This document shows positions 25,806 through 35,194 of a stretch of 64,000 bases of DNA, piece by piece. The notes under the pieces are model-generated. The model saw only the letters and a program-made list of their open reading frames with translations, was not told where the DNA came from and did not search any database. Made by a program: the position numbers and the translations under genes. The DNA is from an uncultured Blautia sp. (GTDB lineage: Bacteria > Bacillota > Clostridia > Lachnospirales > Lachnospiraceae): positions 62,001-126,000 of the forward strand of contig UQLX01000001.1 of the NCBI GenBank assembly GCA_900541985.1. The letters are read 5' to 3'. Each line of letters starts with the position of its first letter. Within the stretch, counting starts at the first letter, position 1.

Positions 25806-26483
25806 ATGGAAATTCTCAGGACAGTAGATCTGAAAAAATATTATGGAACAGGAGAAAATCAGGTAAAAGCGCTGGATGGAGTGAATCTTTCTGTAGAGGA
25901 AGGGGAATTTCTGGCAGTGGTGGGAACCAGCGGATCGGGAAAAAGCACCCTTCTTCATATGCTGGGCGGTCTGGATTATGCAACCTCCGGCAGTGTATTT
26001 GTGTCCGGAAAAGAGCTTTTTAAACTGAATGAGTCGGAACTGACGATTTTTCGCAGAAGGAATATCGGTTTTGTTTTTCAGAATTATAATCTGGTTCCTA
26101 TACTAAATGTTTATGAAAATATTGTATTGCCAATAGAACTGGATGGAGAAAAGCCGGATAAAAGATTTATAAAAGAGATCATGGAGATGCTTGGTATTCT
26201 CGAAAAAAAGAACAGTATGCCAAACCAGCTTTCCGGAGGGCAGCAGCAGAGGGTTGCCATAGCAAGGGCGCTGGCAAGCAAACCTGCGATTCTTCTCGCA
26301 GATGAACCTACTGGAAATCTGGACAGTAAGACCAGTCAGGAAGTGCTGGGACTTCTCAAACTGACGGGAGAACAGTTTCAGCAGACGATTGTGATGATCA
26401 CACACAATGACTCCATGGCGCAGCTTGCAGACCGTGTGATCCGCATTGAGGACGGAAGGATCACAGGAGGGAGTGGGTTATGA
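25806..26483 (+). CDS. MacB/LolD-type ABC transporter ATPase
   Basis: 225-residue ATPase: Walker A GTSGSGKST, Q-loop FVFQNYNLVP, signature LSGGQQQR, Walker B ILLADEPTGNLDS and switch His in MITHND. The GNLDS sequence and compact length mark the MacB/FtsE/LolD class, which drives FtsX-type permeases by mechanotransmission instead of transporting through a channel. It overlaps the permease gene by four bases. GGAGGT precedes the start. Confidence 0.94.
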   Translation: MEILRTVDLKKYYGTGENQVKALDGVNLSVEEGEFLAVVGTSGSGKSTLLHMLGGLDYATSGSVFVSGKELFKLNESELTIFRRRNIGFVFQNYNLVPILNVYENIVLPIELDGEKPDKRFIKEIMEMLGILEKKNSMPNQLSGGQQQRVAIARALASKPAILLADEPTGNLDSKTSQEVLGLLKLTGEQFQQTIVMITHNDSMAQLADRVIRIEDGRITGGSGL

Positions 26484-29134
26484 GAAATAACAATCAGAAG
26501 GTCGTCAGCCGTCTTTCCGGAAGAAGCCTGAAAAACAATAAAATGAGGAACAGCTTTGTCATCGCTGCAATTGCTCTGACCTGTATGATGTTTACGGCTC
26601 TTGCTGCCTTGGGAATGGGGATTTCAGATGCCATGCAGGAAACTACCATGCGGGAAGTAGGCGGTCGTTTTCATGCCGGACTGAAGGGTGTGACTGAGGA
26701 GCAGATGAACCAGGTGACAGCGGATAAACGGGTAAAGGATTATTCATGGAACGTTTTTTTGGGTATGGCGGAGAACGTCGTAAAGAGACAGTATGAAATC
26801 CGTCTGGCACAGGGAGAAAAGGAACTGGAAAATTCTTTTATTGAACTGGAAGAAGGCGGTTTTCCGGAAAAAATGGACGATATCATTGTGGACACCTATC
26901 TTCTGGATGAAATGAAGCTTCCCTGTGAATTGGGGACTGACATTCCTCTGGATTTTACTTTTCATGGGCAGAAGGTCAGCAAAACCTTCCGGGTATGCGG
27001 CTGGTATGAAGGAAATAAGCTTGGCCATGCCTCAGAGCTTTATATTTCAGAAGCTTTCTGGAAAAATTTAAAAGGAACGATTACCGACCAGGAGTTGAAA
27101 GAGTGGGGTAAGACACATCCCCAGGACTCCGGTGCAGGTCTTTATTCTGTAGGTCTGTATTTTGACAGCCCTGCAGAAAGTGAGGATGCAGTACGAGCCA
27201 TTATCCGGGATGCCGGTTATTATCCGGATGGAGAAGCAGAAGGATATAAACCGGAGGAATCCATTGATTATGGAGTTAACTGGGCATATATGGAGAATCG
27301 TGCAGAAAATGCAGATCCTCTGATGCTGGCAATTCTGAGTCTGGTTTTCCTGGCAATCCTGCTTACCGGTTATCTGATCATTTACAATATCTTTTATATT
27401 TCAGTGGTTCAGGATATCCGTTTTTATGGTCTTTTAAAAACAGTGGGAACCACAAAAAAACAGATCAGATCCATAATCCGCCGTCAGGCGCTGGTTTTAT
27501 CGATTGTAGGGATTCCCATTGGTCTGGCAGCAGGATATGGAGTGTCTGAACTGCTTTTCCCCTTTGTTATGGAGATCACTTCCTATACAGATCTGGGGAT
27601 CAGCCTGAAAATTCGCCCGCAGGTAGCTGTATTCGGAATCGTTTTTGCTCTTCTGACCGTTTTCATCAGCTGCCGGAAACCCGGAAAAATTGCCGGAAGC
27701 GTATCTCCGGTGGAGGCGATCCGGTATACAGAGGGAAAAGGCAGCCGTAAAAAAAGAAAGAAATCCGAAAACGGCGCGCGGATTCACCGGATGGCTTTGT
27801 CAAATCTGGGAAGGAATAAGAAAAAAACAACGCTGGTACTGGTATCTCTTTCTATGAGTATGATACTTTTATGCATCGTGCTTACAGGCGTAGGAAGCTT
27901 TCGGGTAGACGCCTATCTGGAACAGCGTCTTCTTGGCGACGTACTTCTGGCATCGGTAAACCTGACCGGAAGCAGTGCGGTAAGAGTGGCAGATTACCAG
28001 ATAGATGAAGAATATGTGAAGCTGGCAGACGCACAGCCGGGAGTCACGGCGAAAAATGAGCTCTGGCAGATTTACAATAATGTGTCGCTTTTTACAGATG
28101 ATACCGCAATGGAAAGATATCAGAGGTTTCAGGATCAGGGGCTTCTGCGGCAGGATGATTTTTCCTCCTCGATCATAGATGATGTGAAAAATCGAAGACA
28201 GCTGGAAGCCCGTACTTATGGCTATGACGAAGCTGTTCTTTCCAAACTGACGGTTCTGGACGGTCAGCTGGACCTGGAAAAATTTGTTCAGGGAGGCTAT
28301 ATTCTTCTGACAGACATTATCGGCGATCATACGGAAGGCGCCAGTATTTATAAGCCAGGGGAAAAGGTAAAGCTGCTTGTTCCTACCGAGGAGTCGGAGA
28401 TTATCGAGGATAAAGACGAAAAAGGAGAAATCACTGGCCATCACTGGGAAAACCTGGGAGAAACAGAGTACGAGGTCATGGCCATTGTGGATATTCCCGG
28501 CAGTATGACAGACATGACTTATCCGGTAAACGGCGTACAGGCGGTGATCCCCAGACAGGATGTGGAACAGGCTATGGGCAGCTGGTGCTTTGGTATTTCC
28601 TACGAGGTGGAGGAGGAATATCTTGACAGCTTTATACAGACGGTAAAGGATTATTCGGAAAACGTAAACAAAGAAATGGGATATCTTTCCAAGGACGAAC
28701 TGGTGGAAGGTTTCCAGACCATGAACAGTTCTATTCGCATGATCGGTATTGCTTTAAGTGCGGTGATTGCGTTCGTGGGAATCCTGAATTTTATCAATTC
28801 TATTATTACCGGCATCATTGCCAGAAAAAGAGAATTTGCCATCCTTTGCAGTATTGGAATGACAGAGCAGCAGCTAAAGAGGATGCTTCTGGAAGAAAGT
28901 ATGTATTATGTGCTGATATCAGGGGGCATCAGCCTGATTCTTGGCACGGCACTTTCACGGATCATAATGACGGCATTGAACAATGTGATCCTGTTCTTTG
29001 CCTACCGCCCGAACTTCCAGACATTTGTCATTATGCTGCCGATACTGGCGGTTCTTGCTGTGCTGGTGCCCTCACTGGCATATCAGAGGATGAAAAAAGA
29101 AAGTATCGTAGAGCGGCTGAGGAATACAGAGTAA
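26480..29134 (+). CDS. FtsX-like ABC permease, duplicated type
   Basis: 884-residue permease with an N-terminal helix (about 22-45) and a large extracytoplasmic domain (about 50-275). Three helices form FtsX module one (about 280-390), a short basic linker (GKGSRKKRKKS) follows, then a second N-helix (about 452-475) and a second external domain (about 480-745). Three C-terminal helices (about 750-870) form module two. Partner of the upstream ATPase and probably of the two-component system at 24084-25678. Such systems often sense or resist envelope-active peptides; the substrate is not visible. Confidence 0.9.
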   Translation: MRNNNQKVVSRLSGRSLKNNKMRNSFVIAAIALTCMMFTALAALGMGISDAMQETTMREVGGRFHAGLKGVTEEQMNQVTADKRVKDYSWNVFLGMAENVVKRQYEIRLAQGEKELENSFIELEEGGFPEKMDDIIVDTYLLDEMKLPCELGTDIPLDFTFHGQKVSKTFRVCGWYEGNKLGHASELYISEAFWKNLKGTITDQELKEWGKTHPQDSGAGLYSVGLYFDSPAESEDAVRAIIRDAGYYPDGEAEGYKPEESIDYGVNWAYMENRAENADPLMLAILSLVFLAILLTGYLIIYNIFYISVVQDIRFYGLLKTVGTTKKQIRSIIRRQALVLSIVGIPIGLAAGYGVSELLFPFVMEITSYTDLGISLKIRPQVAVFGIVFALLTVFISCRKPGKIAGSVSPVEAIRYTEGKGSRKKRKKSENGARIHRMALSNLGRNKKKTTLVLVSLSMSMILLCIVLTGVGSFRVDAYLEQRLLGDVLLASVNLTGSSAVRVADYQIDEEYVKLADAQPGVTAKNELWQIYNNVSLFTDDTAMERYQRFQDQGLLRQDDFSSSIIDDVKNRRQLEARTYGYDEAVLSKLTVLDGQLDLEKFVQGGYILLTDIIGDHTEGASIYKPGEKVKLLVPTEESEIIEDKDEKGEITGHHWENLGETEYEVMAIVDIPGSMTDMTYPVNGVQAVIPRQDVEQAMGSWCFGISYEVEEEYLDSFIQTVKDYSENVNKEMGYLSKDELVEGFQTMNSSIRMIGIALSAVIAFVGILNFINSIITGIIARKREFAILCSIGMTEQQLKRMLLEESMYYVLISGGISLILGTALSRIIMTALNNVILFFAYRPNFQTFVIMLPILAVLAVLVPSLAYQRMKKESIVERLRNTE

Positions 29135-29237
29135 AATTTCTGTTTGTTGTTTTCCACAGACGATGCATATGAAAAAAGGCAGATCATGTGCAGTGCTGCG
29201 CCCTGCGCTCTTCCGTCCGGGAACATAACATATAGAA

Positions 29238-29505
29238 GGAATATAAATTTGCTGTCTGGAAAATGTAATGCAGGATCAAAGAAATCTGATTCAGAAGCCT
29301 TGAGAGATTTGGTCAAAAGTTCTTGTCTTCTGCGACTTTGCTTTGCTTCCTCTGATGCTGCTGTCTGAGTCGAAGACGAGTTCTGCATCAGAGGAAGTGT
29401 ATTTTGCAAAGAAGCAGAAACATAGAACTTTCCAAATCGCGAACCAGCGTCTGTGGCAGATTTCTCTGATCCTGCATATCCTTTACAGGCAAAAAATAAT
29501 ATTCC
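29238..29505. repeat. 268-bp long imperfect inverted repeat
   Basis: Two 121-base arms (29238-29358 and 29385-29505) around a 26-base centre are reverse complements with roughly four fifths identity by eye. Perfect blocks from the ends inward include GGAATAT, ATGCAGGATCA followed after one mismatch by AGAAATCTG, GATTTGG, AAAGTTCT, TTCTGC, CTTTGC and a 13-bp inner stem CTTCCTCTGATGC/GCATCAGAGGAAG. No credible gene occupies 29135-29655. No target-site duplication is evident. It could be a fold-back (MITE-like) element or a long structured RNA. Confidence 0.75.
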
Positions 29506-29540
29506 GCCCCACCCTCACAAACACAAAGTTATTTTACAGA

Positions 29541-29568
29541 TTGACATATCTTCTCCACGGGTTACAAT
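29541..29568 (+). promoter_or_regulatory. Promoter of the OLD-family gene
   Basis: Consensus-quality TTGACA and TACAAT with a 16-base spacer, giving a leader of about 80 bases before the ATG at 29656. Confidence 0.7.
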
Positions 29569-29655
29569 GAAAGAAAACATAGAAAGTAAAGAACTGATCG
29601 TAACTGTGAAGGTGCTGGAAGATCACAGGGAACTGATCCGGGGGAGGTGTATGTT

Positions 29656-31506
29656 ATGCAGATCACAGACCTGCAGATTCGGAATTTCAAATCCATAAAA
29701 AATATTCATATTTCGGATATTGAGAGTGCGTTGATTCTGGTGGGGCAGAACAACACAGGGAAGACAGCGGTTCTGGATGCCATTCGGGCAGTCAGCGGCG
29801 ATTATCAGATCTGTCTGGAGGATTTTCTGGAAGATTTTCCCAATATTGAGATCGGGGTCAGACTTCGGATCACAGAAGAGGATCTTTCCCGGATGCAGGA
29901 AAAACGGATCATCAGTCCCTATCGGAACTATACGGCCTGGTATCAGGATTTTTGCCGGAAGCTTCCCTCCTATCAGGACGGGATACTTACTTTTGAGTTT
30001 GTGGCAAACAAAGAGGGACGGATCCGCTACAGTGACGGCTATCAGAAAAACAACAGTCATATCCCCGAGATCTTTCCAAAGGTGTATTATATCGGAGCCC
30101 AGAGAAAGATGGATTTTCTCCAGGAGAATATTTTGCTCCTTCAGGAGGATGAGCTTCTGAAACAGATGCGTTCCGACTGCTGTATGTTTGACCGGGCCAA
30201 AAAATGCACTCACTGTTTTTCCTGCATTGGATATCTGAACCAGAAAACTACAGAAGAACTGAATGCCTTTGAGACTGCCAAGCTTCTGGACTATAAACTG
30301 TATCAGCTGAACCTGGATGATTTTTCACGGCGGGTTAATGAAAATTTCCGGAAAAACGGAGGAAAAGAGCAGATCTTTTATTCCATGAATCGTGATATTG
30401 AAAAAATGCTTTCCGTAACGGCAGAGGTCTATGATGAAAAACAGGAAAAATATAAACCGATCAGCTGTCTGGGAAAAGGTATGAGAAGTATCTATATGCT
30501 GTCTCTTCTGGAAACCTGTGAGGAAACAGGAGATGACGCGGCGGATCTGATCATTGTGGAGAATCCGGAAATATTTCTTCATCCCAGATTGCAGAAAGTA
30601 TCCGGAGATATTCTGTACCGTCTTTGCAGATCAGGACAGGTGATCTTTTCTACCCATTCTGCAAATCTCCTTTCCAACTTTAACAGCAGACAGATCCGTC
30701 AGATGGTTCAGGGAGAAGACGGGTATGCAAAAATATGTGAGAAAACAGACATCAGCGCGGTTCTTGATGATCTGGGATACTCTGCCGGAGATCTGATGAA
30801 TGTAAACTTTGTATTCATTGTGGAAGGAAAGCAGGATAAAACAAGACTGCCCCTTCTTTTGAAAAAATATTATTCGGAGCTTCATGACGAGGAGGGGAAT
30901 CTTCAGAGAATCGCTATTATTACAACAAACAGCTGTACCAATATCAAAACCTATGCGAATCTGAAGTATATGAATCAGATATACCTGAAAGATAATTTTC
31001 TGATGATCCGGGATGGAGACGGCAAAGACAGAGAAATGCTCCAGCGTCAGCTGTGTAAATACTATGAAGACAGAAATCTGGAGGATATAGACAGGCTTCC
31101 CAGAGTTATGCCAAGGAATGTGCTGATCCTGAAATATTATTCCTTTGAAAATTATTTTTTTAATCCAAAGGTTATGGCGCAGCTTGGAGTTATCAGTTCC
31201 GAAGAGGAATTTTATGAGATCTTTCTGGAGAAATGGAAGGAGTATCTCCACAGGATCAAAAGTGGAAAAAATCTCAGGGAGGTACTGGGTAAGGATCTGG
31301 AAACCATAGAAGATGTAAAAGCGCATATGGAGGAGATCAGGATTTACATGAGAGGGCATAACCTTTATGATATCTTTTACGGAAGGTATAAAAAAGAAGA
31401 AACAGAACTCCTGACCCGGTATATCGAAATCGCTCCAAGGGAGGATTTCAGGGATATTCTTGACGCGGTAGATCAGTTTATTTACTTTGAAAACAGAAAA
31501 AAATAA
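29656..31506 (+). CDS. OLD-family ATP-dependent endonuclease (AAA + TOPRIM)
   Basis: 616-residue protein of the overcoming-lysogenization-defect type. The N-terminal SMC-like ATPase begins ITDLQIRNFKSIKNI with Walker A GQNNTGKT (30-37), signature LGKGMRS, Walker B DLIIVENPEIFLHP and FSTHSANLL. The C-terminal TOPRIM nuclease has NFVFIVEGKQDK near residue 385 and the metal-binding DGDGKD near 452. A Cys-rich insert (CCMFDRAKKCTHCFSC, about 175-190) may bind zinc. GGGGAGG lies 8 bases before the chosen ATG. OLD proteins act in phage exclusion, alone or with a helicase (Gabija); no GajB-like helicase adjoins this one. Its own promoter and an inverted repeat lie upstream. Confidence 0.85.
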   Translation: MQITDLQIRNFKSIKNIHISDIESALILVGQNNTGKTAVLDAIRAVSGDYQICLEDFLEDFPNIEIGVRLRITEEDLSRMQEKRIISPYRNYTAWYQDFCRKLPSYQDGILTFEFVANKEGRIRYSDGYQKNNSHIPEIFPKVYYIGAQRKMDFLQENILLLQEDELLKQMRSDCCMFDRAKKCTHCFSCIGYLNQKTTEELNAFETAKLLDYKLYQLNLDDFSRRVNENFRKNGGKEQIFYSMNRDIEKMLSVTAEVYDEKQEKYKPISCLGKGMRSIYMLSLLETCEETGDDAADLIIVENPEIFLHPRLQKVSGDILYRLCRSGQVIFSTHSANLLSNFNSRQIRQMVQGEDGYAKICEKTDISAVLDDLGYSAGDLMNVNFVFIVEGKQDKTRLPLLLKKYYSELHDEEGNLQRIAIITTNSCTNIKTYANLKYMNQIYLKDNFLMIRDGDGKDREMLQRQLCKYYEDRNLEDIDRLPRVMPRNVLILKYYSFENYFFNPKVMAQLGVISSEEEFYEIFLEKWKEYLHRIKSGKNLREVLGKDLETIEDVKAHMEEIRIYMRGHNLYDIFYGRYKKEETELLTRYIEIAPREDFRDILDAVDQFIYFENRKK

Positions 31507-31518
31507 AAGGAGGACGGC

Positions 31519-31677
31519 TTGCTTTATGATGGAGCAACATATCTGGGAAATCAATTAGAATGTGAATTTGATTGTAGCAGATGTTTCGGGATTGCTGCTA
31601 ATATGGAATTCATTCTTATCAGTACCTATGAACAAAATGGTACAAATCCGGAACTGGTTATTTACAGGAAAAGATAA
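31519..31677 (+). CDS. Short candidate protein after the OLD gene
   Basis: 52-codon frame starting with TTG, 5 bases after a perfect AGGAGG (31508-31513) and 12 bases beyond the OLD stop. Composition looks coding: it starts LLYDGATYLGNQ, has two Cys in CEFDCSRC plus ordinary hydrophobic strands (MEFILISTYE), and ends VIYRKR. I do not recognise it. If real it would be co-transcribed with the nuclease gene; it could also be the tail of a deleted gene. Confidence 0.4.
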   Translation: MLYDGATYLGNQLECEFDCSRCFGIAANMEFILISTYEQNGTNPELVIYRKR

Positions 31678-31721
31678 TCTTCTCTTTGCATCTGAAAGTG
31701 GATAGCAGCCAAACAGAAATT

Positions 31722-31751
31722 TTTACATTTGGGAAGGATGTTTGATATAAA
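31722..31751 (+). promoter_or_regulatory. Promoter-like site before alkaline phosphatase
   Basis: TTTACA and TATAAA with an 18-base spacer. A single TTAACA just downstream recalls half a Pho box, but no second copy at the expected 11-base period was found. The rest of 31678-31867 shows no gene. Confidence 0.4.
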
Positions 31752-31867
31752 TTTAACATAACCGGGCAAGTGCATTTAATCATGTATTGATAAGCTGTGT
31801 TCTGTCGGGGAGAAGTGATTCCTGACGCAGATTACAAAGTATTGACCGTGAAAAAGGAGAACAATCT

Positions 31868-33430
31868 ATGAACGCGAAAAAAATCAGTGCATTATTACTT
31901 GCGGCAGCAATGATGGTACCGTGTGCAGTTCCGGTCCGGGTACTGGCGGCAGGGGAGGCCGGGCAGGAAGCTTCTCAGGAAACAGAAGCAAAGACACCAA
32001 AATATATTTTTCTTTTTATTGGAGATGGAATGAGCTATCCTCAGATTCAGACTACCAATTATTATCTGAATGCCATAGAGGATGACGGAGACGATATTCT
32101 TACAAGTGAGAGCAGACTGAACATGATGAAGTTTCCGGTAGCAGGATCTGCCCAGACCTATGACAGCACTTCCTTCTGTCCGGATTCTGCATCTACTGCC
32201 ACCTCTATTTCAACCGGTCATAAGACCTACAGCGGAACCATCAACATGGATGAAAAGATGGAAACCGCATATGAGACTATTGCAGAAAAACTGAAAAAAC
32301 AGCTTGGCTACAAGGTGGGGATTCTTTCTACTGTGAATCTGAACCATGCGACTCCGGCAGCTTTTTATGCACATCAGGCATCCAGAAACAGTTACTATGA
32401 GATCGGTCAGGAAATGATCGCCAGTGAGTTTGATTATTTTGCAGGAGGCGGTCTGAAGAAAACCACAGGTGACGAAGGTGATAAGACAGATCTTTACCAG
32501 CTGGCGCAGGAGGCAGGCTATAAGGTTGTCAAAACACAGGAAGAAGCAGAAGCGCTGACTGCGGAAGACGGAAAGACGATCGTGATTGATGAGACTCTGG
32601 CAGATGACGATGCCATGAGCTATGATATGGATCGGGAAGAAGGAGAATGGGGACTTGCCGATTATGTGGAAAAGGGAATCGAGGTTCTGAATAACGATAC
32701 AGGATTCTTTATGATGGTAGAAGGCGGCAAGATTGACTGGGCATGTCATGCAAATGATGCAGCTGCCACAATTACAGATACGGTTGCCATGGATCAGGCG
32801 GTAGGAAAGGCTGTGGAGTTTTATAATAAGCATCCGGACGAGACGTTGATTCTTGTTACAGGAGACCATGAGACGGGTGGTCTGACGATTGGATTTGCCG
32901 GAACGGATTACGATACTTTTCTGGAAAATATCAGCAATCAGAAAATTTCCTATGCAAAATTTGATTCAGATTATGTAGCCGGATACAAAGAAAATAAAAC
33001 GGATTTTGACACAGTTATGGCAGATATTACAGAGCTTTTTGGACTGGAGGCTCCATCCGGAGAGTCAGAGACAACCAATCAGGCAGACGGCAAGGATGTA
33101 CATCCGGAAGGAGAAGAAGGCGGTTCTCTGGTTATGACGGATTATGAATACAACAAACTGAAAGCTGCTTATGAGGAAACTATGAGCCGGACCGGTGAGG
33201 AGGAAGCGTTTGGACAGGAGGAATATCTCCTCTATGGAAGCTATGAGCCTCTGACTGTGACCATCACTCATATTCTGAACAACAAATCCGGTATTAACTT
33301 TGCATCCTATGCCCATACAGGACTTCCGGTAGAGGTGTTTGCAATGGGCGCTGAGCAGGAACAGTTTGAGGGATATTATGATAATACGGATATTTATAAC
33401 AAACTGGCTGCCATCACAGGAGTGCAGTAA
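31868..33430 (+). CDS. Secreted alkaline phosphatase
   Basis: 520-residue alkaline phosphatase that releases phosphate from monoesters outside the membrane. A signal peptide (about 1-28) ends near VLAA. The catalytic nucleophile is Ser107 in CPDSASTATS. Metal ligands appear in FIGDGMS, NHATPAAFYAH, EGGKIDWACHAND and VTGDHETGG, with the final His in ASYAHTGLPVEVFA. A Glu/Ser-rich insert at about 395-430 breaks the C-terminal part. AAAAGGAG precedes the start. The YibE/F gene starts 3 bases after its stop. Confidence 0.93.
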   Translation: MNAKKISALLLAAAMMVPCAVPVRVLAAGEAGQEASQETEAKTPKYIFLFIGDGMSYPQIQTTNYYLNAIEDDGDDILTSESRLNMMKFPVAGSAQTYDSTSFCPDSASTATSISTGHKTYSGTINMDEKMETAYETIAEKLKKQLGYKVGILSTVNLNHATPAAFYAHQASRNSYYEIGQEMIASEFDYFAGGGLKKTTGDEGDKTDLYQLAQEAGYKVVKTQEEAEALTAEDGKTIVIDETLADDDAMSYDMDREEGEWGLADYVEKGIEVLNNDTGFFMMVEGGKIDWACHANDAAATITDTVAMDQAVGKAVEFYNKHPDETLILVTGDHETGGLTIGFAGTDYDTFLENISNQKISYAKFDSDYVAGYKENKTDFDTVMADITELFGLEAPSGESETTNQADGKDVHPEGEEGGSLVMTDYEYNKLKAAYEETMSRTGEEEAFGQEEYLLYGSYEPLTVTITHILNNKSGINFASYAHTGLPVEVFAMGAEQEQFEGYYDNTDIYNKLAAITGVQ

Positions 33431-33433
33431 AAA

Positions 33434-34570
33434 ATGAAGAGCAGACTGAAAAAAAGCTCTGTTTCTCTTGTGGCAATCTGTCTGATGGTGATCCTCATGG
33501 CCCTTCCTACGGGCTATGAGGATGCTGTCATTTATCAGGGAACAGATAAAGTGAAGGCAAAGGTGCTTTCCACCGATGAAAGTACAGTCAGAAGCTCTGG
33601 CCTGATCCAGTCAGGAGAACAGTTTTGTCAGATTGAGCTTCTGGGCGGCCGGTTTAAGGGAGAGAAAATCCGTGCGGTGAACATGCTCAGTGGCTCTCTG
33701 GAGTCGGACAAAATTTTTGAAGAAGGGGACATTGCCCATGTAGTGGTAAGCTACAGTGGGGATAAGATCACCTCTGTGACTATGAGCGATCATTATCGTC
33801 TGGATAAGGAAATCCTTCTGGCAGGAATGTTTGTGGTACTTTTGATCGCATTTGCAGGATGGACAGGGCTGAGAGCTGTGTATTCGTTTGTGATCACAAT
33901 TCTGACTATCTGGAAGATTCTTGTTCCGGCATATCTGGCAGGGGTGAATCCGGTGTGGTGCGGGATTCTGATCACCGCCTTCCTGACCCTTCTGATCATA
34001 TTTCTGGTATATGGTTTTGACAGAAAGACAGTAGCGGCTTCATCAGGAGCACTTCTGGGTGTTCTGGTCACCTGTGTGATCGGCTGCATTTTTACAGATG
34101 CATTTAAGATCCATGGTGCAGTCATGGCGTATTCGGAAAGTCTTCTCTATTCCGGCTATCAGGATCTGAATCTGACAAAAATATTTATGAGCGGGATTTT
34201 TATCGGAGCCTCCGGCGCAATGATGGATCTTTCTGTGGATATCACGTCGGCAGTAAATGAGGTCGTACAGAAAAAGCCGGAGATTGGATGGAAAGAAGCG
34301 GCCTGTTCGGGCATGAATGTAGGGCGGGCCGCCATGGGAACCATGACAACGACACTTCTTCTGGCTTATTCCGGAGGGTATATAGCTCTTTTGATGACCT
34401 TTATGGCTCAGGGCACCCCTGTGGAAAATATCCTGAATTATAAGTATGTTTCTGCAGAAATACTGGATACGGTGGTGGGGAGTTTTGGCCTGGTAACCGT
34501 AGCGCCGTTTACGGCCGTTACAAGTGGCTGGCTGCTTACCAGGAAAAAGAAAGATTGTAAAGAAAGCTGA
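33434..34570 (+). CDS. YibE/F-family membrane protein
   Basis: 378-residue protein of the YibE/F type: an N-terminal signal-anchor (about 8-28), an external beta-rich domain (about 30-125, KVKAKVLSTDES) and a C-terminal multi-helix domain (about 130-370). The latter has conserved FMSGIFIGASGAMMDLSVDI and GRAAMGTMTTTLLLAYSGG segments. The function of this family is not established. The spacing of 3 bases from the phosphatase implies one transcript. Confidence 0.85.
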   Translation: MKSRLKKSSVSLVAICLMVILMALPTGYEDAVIYQGTDKVKAKVLSTDESTVRSSGLIQSGEQFCQIELLGGRFKGEKIRAVNMLSGSLESDKIFEEGDIAHVVVSYSGDKITSVTMSDHYRLDKEILLAGMFVVLLIAFAGWTGLRAVYSFVITILTIWKILVPAYLAGVNPVWCGILITAFLTLLIIFLVYGFDRKTVAASSGALLGVLVTCVIGCIFTDAFKIHGAVMAYSESLLYSGYQDLNLTKIFMSGIFIGASGAMMDLSVDITSAVNEVVQKKPEIGWKEAACSGMNVGRAAMGTMTTTLLLAYSGGYIALLMTFMAQGTPVENILNYKYVSAEILDTVVGSFGLVTVAPFTAVTSGWLLTRKKKDCKES

Positions 34571-34646
34571 TGCTGTGGTAAACTGTCTTTAAAAGAGCCG
34601 GAAATGTGGATAACTTTTCAGGTAAAACAGATTTCAGGAGGACAGG

Positions 34647-35189
34647 ATGAATATTTGTGTATATGGGGCTTCCAGTGCATTTCTGGAAGAGATTTATTAC
34701 AAAAAGACAGAAGAGCTTGGAAGAGAGATCGGAAGAAGAGGACATGGTCTGGTATTTGGCGGAGGTGCCACGGGAATGATGGGAGCCGCTGCCAGAGGCG
34801 CAGATGCAGAGAAGGGATATATTCTGGGGATTGCACCGCATTTTTTTGACAAACCAGGTGTTCTTTATGAAAACTGTTCGGAATTTATTTTTACAGAAAC
34901 CATGAGAGAAAGAAAGCAGCTTCTGGAAGACAGATCCGATGCAACCATTGTCACTCCGGGAGGAATCGGGACGTATGAGGAGTTCTTTGAGATCCTGACA
35001 CTGAAAAGCCTTGGACGTATCGATCGCCCGATTGTGCTTTATAATATCAATGGCTATTATGACAGAATGAAGGAACTTCTGGAATATACAGCAGAGCAGA
35101 GGTTTATGAAAAGTGCAAACCTCGGCCTCTGCTGTTTTATGAAGGATCCGGCTGAGATCCTGGACTACATAGAGCATTATCATGGATAA
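34647..35189 (+). CDS. LOG family protein
   Basis: 180-residue Rossmann-type protein with GLVFGGGATGMMG (nucleotide phosphate loop) and the LOG signature TPGGIGTYEEFFE. Family members are phosphoribohydrolases acting on nucleoside 5'-monophosphates, known for cytokinin activation in plants; the bacterial role is broader and often unclear. CAGGAGGA precedes the start. Convergent with the S-component gene at 35195, with only 5 bases between them and no obvious terminator. Confidence 0.9.
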   Translation: MNICVYGASSAFLEEIYYKKTEELGREIGRRGHGLVFGGGATGMMGAAARGADAEKGYILGIAPHFFDKPGVLYENCSEFIFTETMRERKQLLEDRSDATIVTPGGIGTYEEFFEILTLKSLGRIDRPIVLYNINGYYDRMKELLEYTAEQRFMKSANLGLCCFMKDPAEILDYIEHYHG

Positions 35190-35194
35190 AAGGT

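Noticed and set aside
29144..29570. Two 74-75 codon frames inside the long inverted repeat
   Set aside because: They have no ribosome site and no coding character, and they follow the palindrome arms.
29567..29698. 43-codon frame overlapping the OLD gene start
   Set aside because: Its ATG lies inside the -10 hexamer of the promoter at 29541-29568 and it has no ribosome site, so it cannot be translated from that transcript.
31740..31770. Pho box upstream of alkaline phosphatase
   Set aside because: Only one TTAACA is present; the required second copy 11 bases away is missing.
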